This document shows positions 1 through 6,960 of a stretch of 12,873 nucleotides of DNA, in pieces. Every line of letters begins with the position of its first letter. The stretch's first letter is position 1. The notes beneath the pieces were generated by a model. That model was not told the DNA's origin. It saw only the letters and a list, made by a program, of their open reading frames with translations, and searched no databases. This stretch comes from JAUIBE01 sp035267185 (GTDB lineage: Bacteria; Pseudomonadota; Gammaproteobacteria; Xanthomonadales; SZUA-36): the NCBI GenBank assembly GCA_035267185.1, contig DATFLY010000083.1, positions 1 to 12,873 on the forward strand, given 5' to 3'. The translations under genes were made by a program, and so were the position numbers.

Positions 1-1
1 C

Positions 2-385
2 ACTGTCCTGGCGGCATTTGCGCCCGACATCAGCTGGACTGAAGCTGAAGGGTTTCCTTATGGCGGTACCTATATTGGCGCGGACGCGATTCTTGCCGGA
101 GTATTCATGCGACTCGGTGCTGAATGGGAAGGGTGGAGCGCAGTTGCGAACGAGATATATGCAGAAGGGGATACGGTCATCGCGCTGGGTGAGTACAGCG
201 GCACATACAAGGCAACAGGTAAATCATTCAGCGCCCCACTTGCACACGTGTGGAAGATAAAAAACGGAAAGGTGCAGACCTTCATGCAATATACGGACAC
301 CGCGTTGGTCAGGAAAGCCCTGAATGAGGAAGGACAGTCTGGCTTTTTAAGCTACCAGACAGAAAGGGACTTCAAAAAGAATTGA
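2..385 (+). CDS. SnoaL/NTF2-like family protein (5' end missing)
   Basis: The reading frame is open from base 2 with no start in view, so the N-terminus (probably about 20 residues) lies outside the window. The 127 visible residues fit the SnoaL-like/ketosteroid-isomerase-like NTF2 fold: an acidic-aromatic stretch (FAPDISWTEAEGFPYGG), a central strand pair (DTVIALGEYSGTYKATGKSF), then the typical C-terminal strands (APLAHVWKIKNGKVQTFMQYTDTA). Members are small alpha+beta barrel proteins with a deep pocket; many have unknown substrates, so no reaction can be assigned. It ends at TGA 383-385, inside the left arm of an inverted repeat, and faces the next gene tail to tail. Family call is firm, function unknown. 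Confidence 0.8.
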   Translation, partial: TVLAAFAPDISWTEAEGFPYGGTYIGADAILAGVFMRLGAEWEGWSAVANEIYAEGDTVIALGEYSGTYKATGKSFSAPLAHVWKIKNGKVQTFMQYTDTALVRKALNEEGQSGFLSYQTERDFKKN

Positions 386-432
386 TTACCGCCACCCGGC
401 TTTCAAATTCAGCAACGAGAGGCGGTAATCAA
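382..432. terminator. Perfect inverted repeat between convergent genes, possible bidirectional terminator
   Basis: TTGATTACCGCC (382-393) and GGCGGTAATCAA (421-432) are perfect reverse complements around a 27-base spacer. The left arm includes the TGA stop of the upstream gene, and the right arm lies 14 bases beyond the end of the reverse-strand gene. A transcript from either strand could form the 12-bp stem. There is no long U-run after either arm and the loop is large, so a classic rho-independent terminator is not proven. It could instead protect mRNA 3' ends or be a protein-binding dyad. Confidence 0.4.
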
Positions 433-445
433 ACGGCCCTGAAAT

Positions 446-1090
446 TTATCGGCGGCGTCTGGCCACAAATGATCCGCCCATGTCACTATTGATCAGCATG
501 GGCGCTCCGGGCGCCTGCAGGGATTGGTTCTTGATGACAAAGTGTATTTCTTCAGCTTTTCCCGAGGGGTCAAGTTTGCCCACTGAAAACTGGGCGTAAC
601 CCGAGGCCGGATTATTTGGGACGGGCCCCAGCCGAAATTCGCCTTCCTCGTGCCATTCTCCCCAACCACTGGGGGAAACTGTGTAATCTCCTTCTGAGGT
701 CAATGTTGATCCCAGGATGCCTAGCTGCTGTTCGGATGGTTCACCAAGCGGTGGTGGTGGAGCCAGCCCGGCCGCAAGTAACACGGGCGTTGTCGGACAG
801 AAAATTTCTACCTTCCTGAACAAGCCACCAGCCCCATCAAACTCCATCTCACCCACGGAAAAGCAACTGACCAATGATCGCACCGGCATTTGCGGGTCAC
901 TCATGTCAGTGACCGGATTCAAAAGGACCTGTCCGGAAAAAACGTAAGTGCCTGTCAGCGTCCGCTCGGTCAGCGGCTGGCCCGGCGCTTGACGATGAAC
1001 GGCCTCTGTCCGGGATTCTGCTCCGCATGCAGAAGTGCCCAACCCAAGTGAAGCCAGTATTGCGCCCAGCAGTATCGGTAAGTGTCTCAT
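446..1090 (-). CDS. Predicted exported (lipo)protein of unknown function
   Basis: The protein has 214 residues if it starts at the ATG at 1090-1088. That start is chosen because a GGAGA ribosome site lies about 7 bases upstream and because it begins a clean signal peptide. An in-frame start at 1144 would put 18 unsuited residues in front of it. The N-terminus is Met-Arg-His, then a hydrophobic core (LPILLGAILASLGLG), then TSAC, a marginal lipobox with Cys22 followed by Gly. It may therefore be an outer-membrane lipoprotein, or be cut by signal peptidase I instead. The mature part is rich in Gly and Pro, has two Cys pairing candidates (SCFS and IFCP), beta-like segments (TGTYVFSGQ, GEWHEEGEF) and ends in four arginines. 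No known family is recognised. It is divergent from the TPR regulator gene, which may control it (inference). Confidence 0.7.
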   Translation of the reverse strand: MRHLPILLGAILASLGLGTSACGAESRTEAVHRQAPGQPLTERTLTGTYVFSGQVLLNPVTDMSDPQMPVRSLVSCFSVGEMEFDGAGGLFRKVEIFCPTTPVLLAAGLAPPPPLGEPSEQQLGILGSTLTSEGDYTVSPSGWGEWHEEGEFRLGPVPNNPASGYAQFSVGKLDPSGKAEEIHFVIKNQSLQAPGAPMLINSDMGGSFVARRRR

Positions 1091-1220
1091 TTCAGTTCTC
1101 CAGGTTTGCTTTGCGTCAATTCGCGCAGGACCATTGCTGCACAATCGGCAAATGAGAGCTTGAAGAAAACTTCAGGACTTGATTAGGGAATGATTAAAAG
1201 CCGAAATTTGAAGCTGAGTT

Positions 1221-1226
1221 TATACT
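1221..1226 (+). promoter_or_regulatory. Candidate -10 box (TATACT) for the TPR regulator
   Basis: TATACT matches the sigma70 -10 consensus at five of six positions. No good -35 box is present at 16-18 bases upstream (the region around 1198 reads AAGCCG). Transcription would begin about 7 bases downstream, close to 1233, almost on top of the GTG at 1234 and ATG at 1237. The site lies in the 143-base divergent intergenic region. Confidence 0.3.
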
Positions 1227-1233
1227 TGACCCT

Positions 1234-3264
1234 GTGATGACTGTTTCTGGTAAGGATAACCACAAATTCACTGTCGGGGATTGGTGTGTGGACCCGGAAC
1301 GACTAAAAATCCGACGTCGTAATCAGCCCGAAATTCAACTCACACCTCGTGCCATGGATGTTCTCCTGATGCTGGCTGATGCTGAGGGACACGTGGTTCA
1401 CAAGAATGACCTTCTCGATCAGGTTTGGCCGCGTGCTGAAGTGACGCAAGGTGTCTTGTCGCAGGCAATACTGGAGTTGCGAAATGCAGTGAACGACCAG
1501 TCAAACAGCCCCTATTTCATCGAGACGGTCAGGGGCAGAGGGTTTCGGCTGATTCCACCTGTCAGAAAGACTGGTGATGGTGCCAATGATCATTCCAGTT
1601 CAACGAAAGTTGATGCCGGAGGGCGTCGGGTTGCGCACTGGCTTTTTGGCGCACTGTTGATTGGTGTAATGGGCATGGGCGCTGCATTTTTATACTTCAA
1701 ACTGACCAGCGCGCCATCCCTGCCTTCCGAGCCTACATTGCTGGTCGTCCCTTTCGAGGATCTCAGCGAGCAAAGTGATCACGATTATCTTGCTCGAGGT
1801 ATGGCTGAGGAAATAGCAGTTCAACTTTCAGCAGCGCCAGAATTGCGTCTGATTTCCAACCGAACGTTTAGTCCTTATCTGGCCCAGGCTGATGATCCGA
1901 TCGCATTGGCGCAGGAATTCGGGGTGGATCTCATTTTAACCGGAAGCGTACAGCCGCAAAACGACAGAATCAGATTGGTTGCGGAACTGGCTGATGCACG
2001 CAGTGCTGAGCAAATCTGGGTTTCAAGTTTCAGTCGCTCAAGAGCCGATGTATTTGCCATACAGGATGAAGTGGCAAAATCGATAGCAGATTTACTGCTT
2101 GAACGTGACTTCATTCCTCGCAGAAATTCACCCATTGGCAGTTTGCGAGCCTATGACTATTATCTTCAGGGCAGGCAATACCTTTCGAAGGTTGACCCTG
2201 AGTCAACCGCCCGGGCAGAAAGGCTGTTCAGGCAATCACTGGAGCTGGATGCAAAATTTGCGCCTGCCCTTGCAAGCCTGGCCACAGCACATGCGATGCA
2301 GGGATTTCTTTATCAACAGGGCCGGGAAAAGCTGGAGCTGGCCCTCGATGAGGCTGATCAGGCTGTATCAATTGATTCTGAATCGGCCGAAGCACACTAC
2401 GCCAGTGCGCTAGCATTGCTTGGACTGGCGAGGTTTAAAGAGTCTCGTTCCAAGGTTGAGCAAGCTGCAAGCCTCTCGCCAAGTCATGTGGATGCTGTCT
2501 TTCTCGCCGGTGCGCTTTCTGACATGCGTGGCGAATGGGTTGCCGCTGTTGAATACTACCAAAGGGCATTGGAACTCAATCCACGACTGCCGCGGACCGT
2601 GGCATTAGCCAGAATTATTTTTCTTCTCGGCGATAAACCACGGGCAATTGCCATCGCACGTCGTGGAGTCGATCTTCAGCCAGACGTGACTATCTTGTAC
2701 TTTGCCCACCTCAACACACTCATGGAGCAGCATGATGATGCGCTGGCTTATTGCCAGCAGGCTGTGCGCAACAGGGTCCCTCGCGCCAGGAATCTGTGTG
2801 GATTCAGCGCTTTCGTTGCCGGCGAATCAGAACTTGCAAGCCAGTGGCTAAGTGAAGACTGGGTGCAGTCACCACGCCCGCAGTGGGGTCCTTTTACATT
2901 CGCTGCGTCAGCTACACACCTCGCCGCGCTTAAAATTGACGAGGGAGATGTTGCTGGCGCTTCGGAACTGTTGAGACAAAGCAGGGAAGTCACTTTGAAT
3001 GCCATTGAATCGGGCAACGACCACTGGGCTTTGCGATACAACATGGCACTGCTGTCTTCATTGGCTGGAGAGCCTGAAGATTCAATTCAGTGGTTGGCAG
3101 ATTCCTTCGAAAACGGATTTCGGGACCACCGGTTATTGGCAATAGATCCGGCTTTATCCGGAGTCAGACAGAGACCTGAGTTTAAGGAGTTTCAGCGGAA
3201 AGTCGGATTCTATTCGGTTTATGCTGCAGAGAGACTGGAAGTTGGTGGATTGAATGGTCACTAA
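1234..3264 (+). CDS. CadC-like membrane transcriptional regulator with TolB-N-like and TPR domains
   Basis: The product has 676 residues. Residues 12-107 form an OmpR/PhoB-type winged helix (QLTPRAMDVLLMLADAEG, then the recognition region TQGVLSQAILELRNAV and the wing FIETVRGRGFRLI). A single membrane segment lies at about 134-156. Residues 168-290 resemble the TolB N-domain/FlgO-like module often found behind such regulators (VVPFEDLSEQSDHDYLARGM, ILTGSVQ). TPR-like helical pairs run from about 305 to 620, for example AERLFRQSLELDAKFAPALA. The DNA-binding domain faces the cytoplasm and the TolB-TPR part the periplasm, as in CadC-type one-component regulators. There is no phospho-acceptor receiver domain. 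Signal and targets are unknown; the divergent exported-protein gene is a natural candidate. The start is a GTG followed directly by ATG (1237); neither has a clear Shine-Dalgarno site. Confidence 0.85.
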   Translation: MMTVSGKDNHKFTVGDWCVDPERLKIRRRNQPEIQLTPRAMDVLLMLADAEGHVVHKNDLLDQVWPRAEVTQGVLSQAILELRNAVNDQSNSPYFIETVRGRGFRLIPPVRKTGDGANDHSSSTKVDAGGRRVAHWLFGALLIGVMGMGAAFLYFKLTSAPSLPSEPTLLVVPFEDLSEQSDHDYLARGMAEEIAVQLSAAPELRLISNRTFSPYLAQADDPIALAQEFGVDLILTGSVQPQNDRIRLVAELADARSAEQIWVSSFSRSRADVFAIQDEVAKSIADLLLERDFIPRRNSPIGSLRAYDYYLQGRQYLSKVDPESTARAERLFRQSLELDAKFAPALASLATAHAMQGFLYQQGREKLELALDEADQAVSIDSESAEAHYASALALLGLARFKESRSKVEQAASLSPSHVDAVFLAGALSDMRGEWVAAVEYYQRALELNPRLPRTVALARIIFLLGDKPRAIAIARRGVDLQPDVTILYFAHLNTLMEQHDDALAYCQQAVRNRVPRARNLCGFSAFVAGESELASQWLSEDWVQSPRPQWGPFTFAASATHLAALKIDEGDVAGASELLRQSREVTLNAIESGNDHWALRYNMALLSSLAGEPEDSIQWLADSFENGFRDHRLLAIDPALSGVRQRPEFKEFQRKVGFYSVYAAERLEVGGLNGH

Positions 3265-3372
3265 AGTCGAGTGGCCAGAATACAAAATGGAAATTGCAGG
3301 GCATGACTACTGGCTCTTCCTGATTGATGTATTGTCGATATCCTTAGCGCCTCGTTTGGGGAAACCTGAAAT

Positions 3373-4479
3373 ATGAAACTGCGGTACAGACTCAGTATTG
3401 GACTGCTGGTCGTGATGGGGCTGGGTATCATCACCCTGGGGTTTGTTCTGAGTCACGATAGCGAGTGCCCTCCGCCTGCTTCGGGTCTTGAGACTGCCAG
3501 TACCATGAAATCTATCCAGTACCACTGTTATGGATCACCCGAGGTGCTGCGCCTTGAAAACGTGGATATTCCACAACTGCAAGACAACGAGGTGCTGGTT
3601 AAGGTCAAAGCTGCCTCAGTCAATCCGCTCGACTGGCACTTCATGCGCGGCAAACCCTACATCATGCGTCTGATTGCCGGAATAGGTGCGCCCAGGGATC
3701 CGAATTTGGGTGTCGATTTTGCAGGCACCGTGGAAGCCGTTGGCAGCAATGTCACGCGCTTCAGGCCGGGAGAGCAAGTGTTCGGTAGCGCAAGTGGCGC
3801 TTTCGGCGAATACGTCAGGTTCAAGGAAGAGCGTGGCGTTGCCATCAAACCGGTCAACATTTCCCATAAACAGGCTGCGGCTGTTCCGATTGCGGGTGTG
3901 ACTGCTCTTCAGGGTCTGCGTGACCACGGCCAGGTGCGGGCCGGGCAGAAAGTGCTGATCAACGGGGCGTCCGGGGGTGTTGGAACATTCGCTGTCCAGA
4001 TTGCAAAAGCCATGGGTGCAGAGGTGACTGGCATCTGCAGCACACGTAACGTCGAGCTGGTGCGTTCAATCGGCGCCGATTACGTGATTGACTACACCAG
4101 GCAGGATTTCACCCAGCTCGAAAAGCGCTATGACGTCATCCTGGATAACGTCGGCAATCATTCAATCGGTGATCTCCGGCGCGTGATGGAACCGAAGGGC
4201 ACGCTTGTGACGGTCGGTACATCAAGCAAGGGTAATTTTATTGGCCCCTTGTGGCGGCCATTGCGTACCAGCCTGATCGATCCATTTGTTGGTCAGCAGT
4301 TGAAAAACTTCACGGCAAGGATGAAGCATGAGGACATGGTGGCGCTGGCAGAACTGATGCGCGCAGGCGAACTGACACCGGTAATTGACCAGGAATTTTC
4401 GCTTCGGCAAATACGCGATGCCATTTCATATTCCGAGTCCGGGCATGCACGTGCCAAGATCGTGATTGATATTCAATAA
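3373..4479 (+). CDS. Membrane-anchored NAD(P)H-dependent medium-chain dehydrogenase/quinone oxidoreductase-like protein
   Basis: The product has 368 residues. From Met45 it is a standard MDR enzyme: GroES-like N-domain (YGSPEVLRLENVDIP, AASVNPLDWHFMRG, GVDFAGTVEAVGSNV) and a Rossmann domain with the nucleotide-binding motif GASGGVG at 198-204. The Cys/His ligands of zinc alcohol dehydrogenases are missing and the NPLDW motif is present, as in zinc-free quinone oxidoreductases. It should transfer hydride from NAD(P)H to a quinone, enone or similar acceptor; the real substrate is unknown. The first 44 residues are unusual for MDR enzymes: a basic start (MKLRYR), a hydrophobic helix (about 8-26), then SHDSEC. 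This may act as a membrane anchor, or Cys32 may suggest processing. ATG 3373 has a GGGGA site about 10 bases upstream; ATG 3505 would give the bare enzyme but has no good ribosome site. Confidence 0.85.
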   Translation: MKLRYRLSIGLLVVMGLGIITLGFVLSHDSECPPPASGLETASTMKSIQYHCYGSPEVLRLENVDIPQLQDNEVLVKVKAASVNPLDWHFMRGKPYIMRLIAGIGAPRDPNLGVDFAGTVEAVGSNVTRFRPGEQVFGSASGAFGEYVRFKEERGVAIKPVNISHKQAAAVPIAGVTALQGLRDHGQVRAGQKVLINGASGGVGTFAVQIAKAMGAEVTGICSTRNVELVRSIGADYVIDYTRQDFTQLEKRYDVILDNVGNHSIGDLRRVMEPKGTLVTVGTSSKGNFIGPLWRPLRTSLIDPFVGQQLKNFTARMKHEDMVALAELMRAGELTPVIDQEFSLRQIRDAISYSESGHARAKIVIDIQ

Positions 4480-4590
4480 ATTTTTCATGGTGTTAAGTCA
4501 GGTGATATGCCAGGGCAGCAATCTCGACAGGCGGTAAATAATGCCGCGCGAATGGTCATTTTTGCACTTATTGTTTTGATTGGGGGCGTG

Positions 4591-4596
4591 TATAGT
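4591..4596 (+). promoter_or_regulatory. Candidate -10 box (TATAGT) for the first pilin operon
   Basis: TATAGT matches five of six positions of the sigma70 -10 consensus and lies 72 bases before the first possible pilin start. The bases at proper -35 distance (4568-4573, TTATTG) are a poor match, so activator help or another sigma factor is possible. It is the best candidate seen in the AT-rich gap 4480-4668. Confidence 0.3.
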
Positions 4597-4612
4597 GATA
4601 AGCCTCGCAATT

Positions 4613-4628
4613 GGTTAAAGGATTAACC
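4613..4628 (+). promoter_or_regulatory. Palindrome GGTTAA-AGGA-TTAACC in the leader of pilin operon 1
   Basis: Two perfect 6-base arms enclose AGGA. The 14-base core GTTAAAGGATTAAC occurs again at 6946-6959, directly before the pilX-like gene of the same operon. It follows the candidate -10 box, so it would sit near or just after the transcription start. It may be an operator or a small RNA hairpin; no function is proven. Confidence 0.35.
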
Positions 4629-4668
4629 TCCGCGAGAGAGGATATAAACAACTGCCAGGGAAGAACCT

Positions 4669-5169
4669 ATGAGATCCATGGAAGGGTCACGAGTTTTGAC
4701 AGGTTCGATCTATTCGGGTCGAATCCCATCAGTTTTCAATTCGAAGGTGCCACTGCGTTTGGTTCGCGGACGGTATGTTCGTGGCTTCACATTAATCGAG
4801 GCGATGATCGTTCTGATCATCATTGCCATTCTTGTTGCATTGGCGTATCCGGCCTACATCGACCAGGTTCGTAAAGCCCGACGTGCGGATGCGCAGGAAG
4901 GGCTGCTTGCTTCTGCCCAGGTGTTGGAGCGTTGTTTCACTCGGGTTAATGCTTACAACGATGCCAGTTGTCCGGGCGTAAATGGCGACACCGACAGTGG
5001 TTATTACACGGTTAGTTCTACAATTACAGCAACAACTTATACTCTGACCGCTGCTCCCAACGGCGATCAGGTAAACGATGATTGCGGTAGTTTCTCTTTG
5101 GATTATTTGGGCAACAGGAGCGTGACATCCACAACGACTCCTCGTTGCTGGGGGTCAAGCTCATCATGA
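4669..5169 (+). CDS. pilE: PilE-like type IV minor pilin, copy 1
   Basis: The product has 166 residues from ATG 4669, which has an AGGGAAG ribosome site. The prepilin site is RG|FTLIE: cleavage after Gly39, mature Phe1 and the conserved Glu5, followed by a hydrophobic helix (IVLIIIAILVALAYPAY) and the PilE-type stretch ADAQEGLLASAQVLERCFTR. Cys 89, 101, 139 and 160 may form two disulfides. PilE-type minor pilins are processed by PilD and join the pilus tip or priming complex. The 39-residue leader is far longer than usual. CTG 4753 or TTG 4759 downstream of AAGG (4744-4747) would give an ordinary leader of about 11 or 9 residues, and DNA similarity to copy 2 begins only near 4734. The mature protein is identical to copy 2 (8651-9175). 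The stop overlaps the next start (ATGA). The symbol marks the family and is not proof of orthology. Confidence 0.85.
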   Translation: MRSMEGSRVLTGSIYSGRIPSVFNSKVPLRLVRGRYVRGFTLIEAMIVLIIIAILVALAYPAYIDQVRKARRADAQEGLLASAQVLERCFTRVNAYNDASCPGVNGDTDSGYYTVSSTITATTYTLTAAPNGDQVNDDCGSFSLDYLGNRSVTSTTTPRCWGSSSS

Positions 5170-5684
5170 ATACAAAAACTCGCGGATTTACCTTGCTGGA
5201 AGTCGTTATCGTGATCGCGCTCGCAGCGATTATCCTGGCGGCAGCGCTGCCTTCGCTGGCTGAAAGCATTCGCAACAATGCGGTCGCGTCCCAGAATATG
5301 TCGCTGATCGCGATGCTTAATTTTTCGCGCAGCGAGGCCATTCGGCGCAGCACCGAGGTGACCATGGTATTGACTGCCGGAGGCGATGGCTGGGAGGCGA
5401 TCGTTGAAGACCCGAACTATGAAGTGGATGTAGAAGGTTGTGTGCCCGGTCAGTTGCGCTGTACCAGGCAAACCGACGTATTGTTGACCATCGATTCCGC
5501 AACCCTGACTTTCAATAACCGTGGTTACATTCGCGGCAGTGATGACACCTGGGAGTCAGAAACGCTGTATTTGCAGCACGAAAACTGCAGCGGGCAAAAT
5601 CAGCGACGTCGGATCGATATTACCCCCACCGGGCAGGTCAGCAGCTGCGCACTCCCCTGCGATAGCACGAGGGTATGTCCATGA
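5166..5684 (+). CDS. fimT: FimT/GspH-like minor pseudopilin, copy 1
   Basis: The product has 172 residues. ATG 5166 overlaps the previous stop as ATGA and gives a normal 7-residue leader (MNTKTRG) before FTLLE with Glu5; a longer reading from 5145 would spoil this. A hydrophobic helix follows, then the FimT/GspH core SRSEAIRRSTEVTM, LTFNNRGYI and RIDITPTGQV near the C-terminus. Six cysteines in the second half are kept in the paralogue at 9172, which suggests disulfides in the periplasmic domain. FimT/FimU proteins start assembly of the minor pilin complex and in some species bind DNA for uptake. Translation is probably coupled to pilE. Overall similarity to copy 2 is clear but only moderate (by eye roughly 60%). 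Confidence 0.88.
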   Translation: MNTKTRGFTLLEVVIVIALAAIILAAALPSLAESIRNNAVASQNMSLIAMLNFSRSEAIRRSTEVTMVLTAGGDGWEAIVEDPNYEVDVEGCVPGQLRCTRQTDVLLTIDSATLTFNNRGYIRGSDDTWESETLYLQHENCSGQNQRRRIDITPTGQVSSCALPCDSTRVCP

Positions 5685-6211
5685 ATCATCTGAAAACATT
5701 CCAGAAAGGCATGTCTCTGATCGAAGTCATGATCACCCTGGTGGTGATGTCTATCGGGCTGGTTGGCATGGCGACGATGCAAATGACAACCCTGCAGTAT
5801 GTTCATTCTGCGCATTACCGATCGATGGCCACCACCGTGGCACTGGATCTTGAAGAACGCCTTTGGCTGGAGATTGCTGACAGCGATCTTGAGGGCTGCC
5901 CGGATACAAGCACTGCAGATGGTTCGCCAATTGCAGAACTACTGACGCACTGGGGGCGGGACTACGTGGGTGGCGAAGGCGAAGGTGACTGGAACTGGTC
6001 AACCGCTCGTATGCTTCAGGTTCCTAACCTCGCAATCACTGCCGGCGAGCCAACAACAGGAACGCAGGTGGTGGAAGTGCCGGTCACGCTTAGCTGGAAT
6101 GAAAGCCGTTTTGAGGAAGAATTCGCAGATGGTGAGAGTACGGCCACGGAATCATTTGAATACAACATTCGTATCCTGTGCCGGTTCTCAGGAGGAGAGG
6201 AGGAAGTATGA
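5681..6211 (+). CDS. pilV: PilV-like minor pilin, copy 1
   Basis: The product has 176 residues. ATG 5681 is preferred: GAGGG (5669-5673) lies 7 bases upstream and the ATGA overlap with fimT matches the copy-2 arrangement; ATG 5675 would be too close to the ribosome site. The leader is 10 residues (MNHLKTFQKG), then MSLIE with Glu5 and a PilV-type helix (VMITLVVMSIGLVGMATMQ). The following segment, VHSAHYRSMATTVALDLEERL, is nearly the same in copy 2. The protein ends in an acidic tail (GGEEEV), whose codons form the ribosome site for the next gene. PilV belongs to the PilV-PilW-PilX core minor pilin group (GspI-like). Confidence 0.88.
   Translation: MNHLKTFQKGMSLIEVMITLVVMSIGLVGMATMQMTTLQYVHSAHYRSMATTVALDLEERLWLEIADSDLEGCPDTSTADGSPIAELLTHWGRDYVGGEGEGDWNWSTARMLQVPNLAITAGEPTTGTQVVEVPVTLSWNESRFEEEFADGESTATESFEYNIRILCRFSGGEEEV
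6191..6206 (+). promoter_or_regulatory. Very strong purine-rich ribosome site for pilW copy 1 inside the pilV coding end
   Basis: GGAGGAGAGGAGGAAG is an all-purine run with two GGAGG-type cores ending just before ATG 6208. It is also read as the Gly-Gly-Glu-Glu-Glu tail of PilV. Copy 2 has the same device at 10209-10221. It fixes the pilW start at 6208 and suggests strong initiation in addition to coupling. Confidence 0.75.
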
Positions 6212-6945
6212 CCACTCCTGGAGCTTTTTCCGGATTCAAAATCCGGAAGCAAAATGGCATGACGCTGGTGGAGCTCATGATAGCCGTCTTGTTGGGCGTG
6301 ATTCTGGTGGGCGGAATATTACTGATTCACTTGTCAGGTCGGGCCACATTTATTGACACCGAGCGACTTTCACGCATCCAGGAAAATGTTCGGTTTGCCA
6401 GTGACTATGTCATTCGGGATATTCGCAATGCGGGTTTCAGGGACGAGGCCTTTCTGCGTGCCGGTCACGAACAACAGATCAGGGAGGCTTATGCCGCGGT
6501 TCTTAATGATGGAGCCAACATCCGGGTCCGTTACGCCGGCCGGGGTCATTGCACCGAGGCATTCGATGAGTTTCGACTGGTTGAAAACGAATATGGACTG
6601 GATACACAAACGGGTGAGCTGACATGCCGGGGCCGCACAGTCGCGAGGGATGCCGGAGGCGATGTATTGATCACCGACCAGGATTTTTCTGATCCGGTCG
6701 GACTGGTAGATGGATTAACCAGCATTGCATTTCAGCTGATTTGCCCGGGAGGGGGGACCAGTTGCAGCTGTGACCTGGTCAGCGATCTTGATAACGCATG
6801 TACCGGTGTGCTGGTTGCAATGCAGTTTGAGGGAATGAGGGCCATGGATGCGAGCGGTGATTTCGAAGATCGCTCGGTGGAACTCACGGCGGCGTTTCGT
6901 AATGTGATTCTTGATCGCATCAACGCCGAAGTGGCAGAACTTTGA
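6208..6945 (+). CDS. pilW: PilW-like minor pilin, copy 1
   Basis: The product has 245 residues. ATG 6208 overlaps the pilV stop as ATGA and follows the strong purine tract. The 17-residue leader ends in KQNG, followed by MTLVE (Glu5) and a hydrophobic helix to about residue 45. The PilW-family stretch comes next (LSRIQENVRFASDYVIRD, IRNAGFRDE) and is almost identical in copy 2 although its codons differ widely. The middle contains YAGRGHCTEAFDEFRLVENEY; Cys-rich residues (CPGG, SCSCDL, NACTG) come before the C-terminal strand segment VELTAAFRNVIL. PilW (GspJ-like) joins PilV and PilX in the pilus tip complex. A 15-base spacer holding a palindrome separates it from pilX. Confidence 0.88.
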   Translation: MTTPGAFSGFKIRKQNGMTLVELMIAVLLGVILVGGILLIHLSGRATFIDTERLSRIQENVRFASDYVIRDIRNAGFRDEAFLRAGHEQQIREAYAAVLNDGANIRVRYAGRGHCTEAFDEFRLVENEYGLDTQTGELTCRGRTVARDAGGDVLITDQDFSDPVGLVDGLTSIAFQLICPGGGTSCSCDLVSDLDNACTGVLVAMQFEGMRAMDASGDFEDRSVELTAAFRNVILDRINAEVAEL

Positions 6946-6960
6946 GTTAAAGGATTAACT
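6945..6960 (+). promoter_or_regulatory. Palindrome AGTTAA-AGGA-TTAACT covering the pilX ribosome site
   Basis: Perfect 6-base arms flank AGGA (6951-6954), which is the Shine-Dalgarno site 6 bases before ATG 6961. The left arm begins at the last base of the pilW stop. The core GTTAAAGGATTAAC is shared with 4614-4627. In RNA the stem would be short and AU-rich, with the ribosome site in the loop. Copy 2 lacks it at the same place. Confidence 0.45.

Noticed and set aside
18..260. Open frame of 80 codons at the left edge
   Set aside because: It overlaps the SnoaL-like frame, which has clear family motifs, and its own translation has none.
4550..4567. Sigma54-like promoter (TGG...TTGCA) upstream of pilin operon 1
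   Set aside because: TGGTCATTTTTGCA has GG and GC only 10 bases apart, whereas sigma54 promoters need 12, and the -24 element lacks CAC.
4715..4726. tRNA T-arm-like GGGTCGAATCCC near the start of pilE copy 1
   Set aside because: One T of the TTCGA loop is missing and no acceptor, D or anticodon arms are found at the expected distances.
4611..4874. Open frame of 87 codons in another frame over the start of pilE copy 1
   Set aside because: The pilin frame carries the conserved prepilin signature; this frame gives a His- and Cys-rich sequence without family features.
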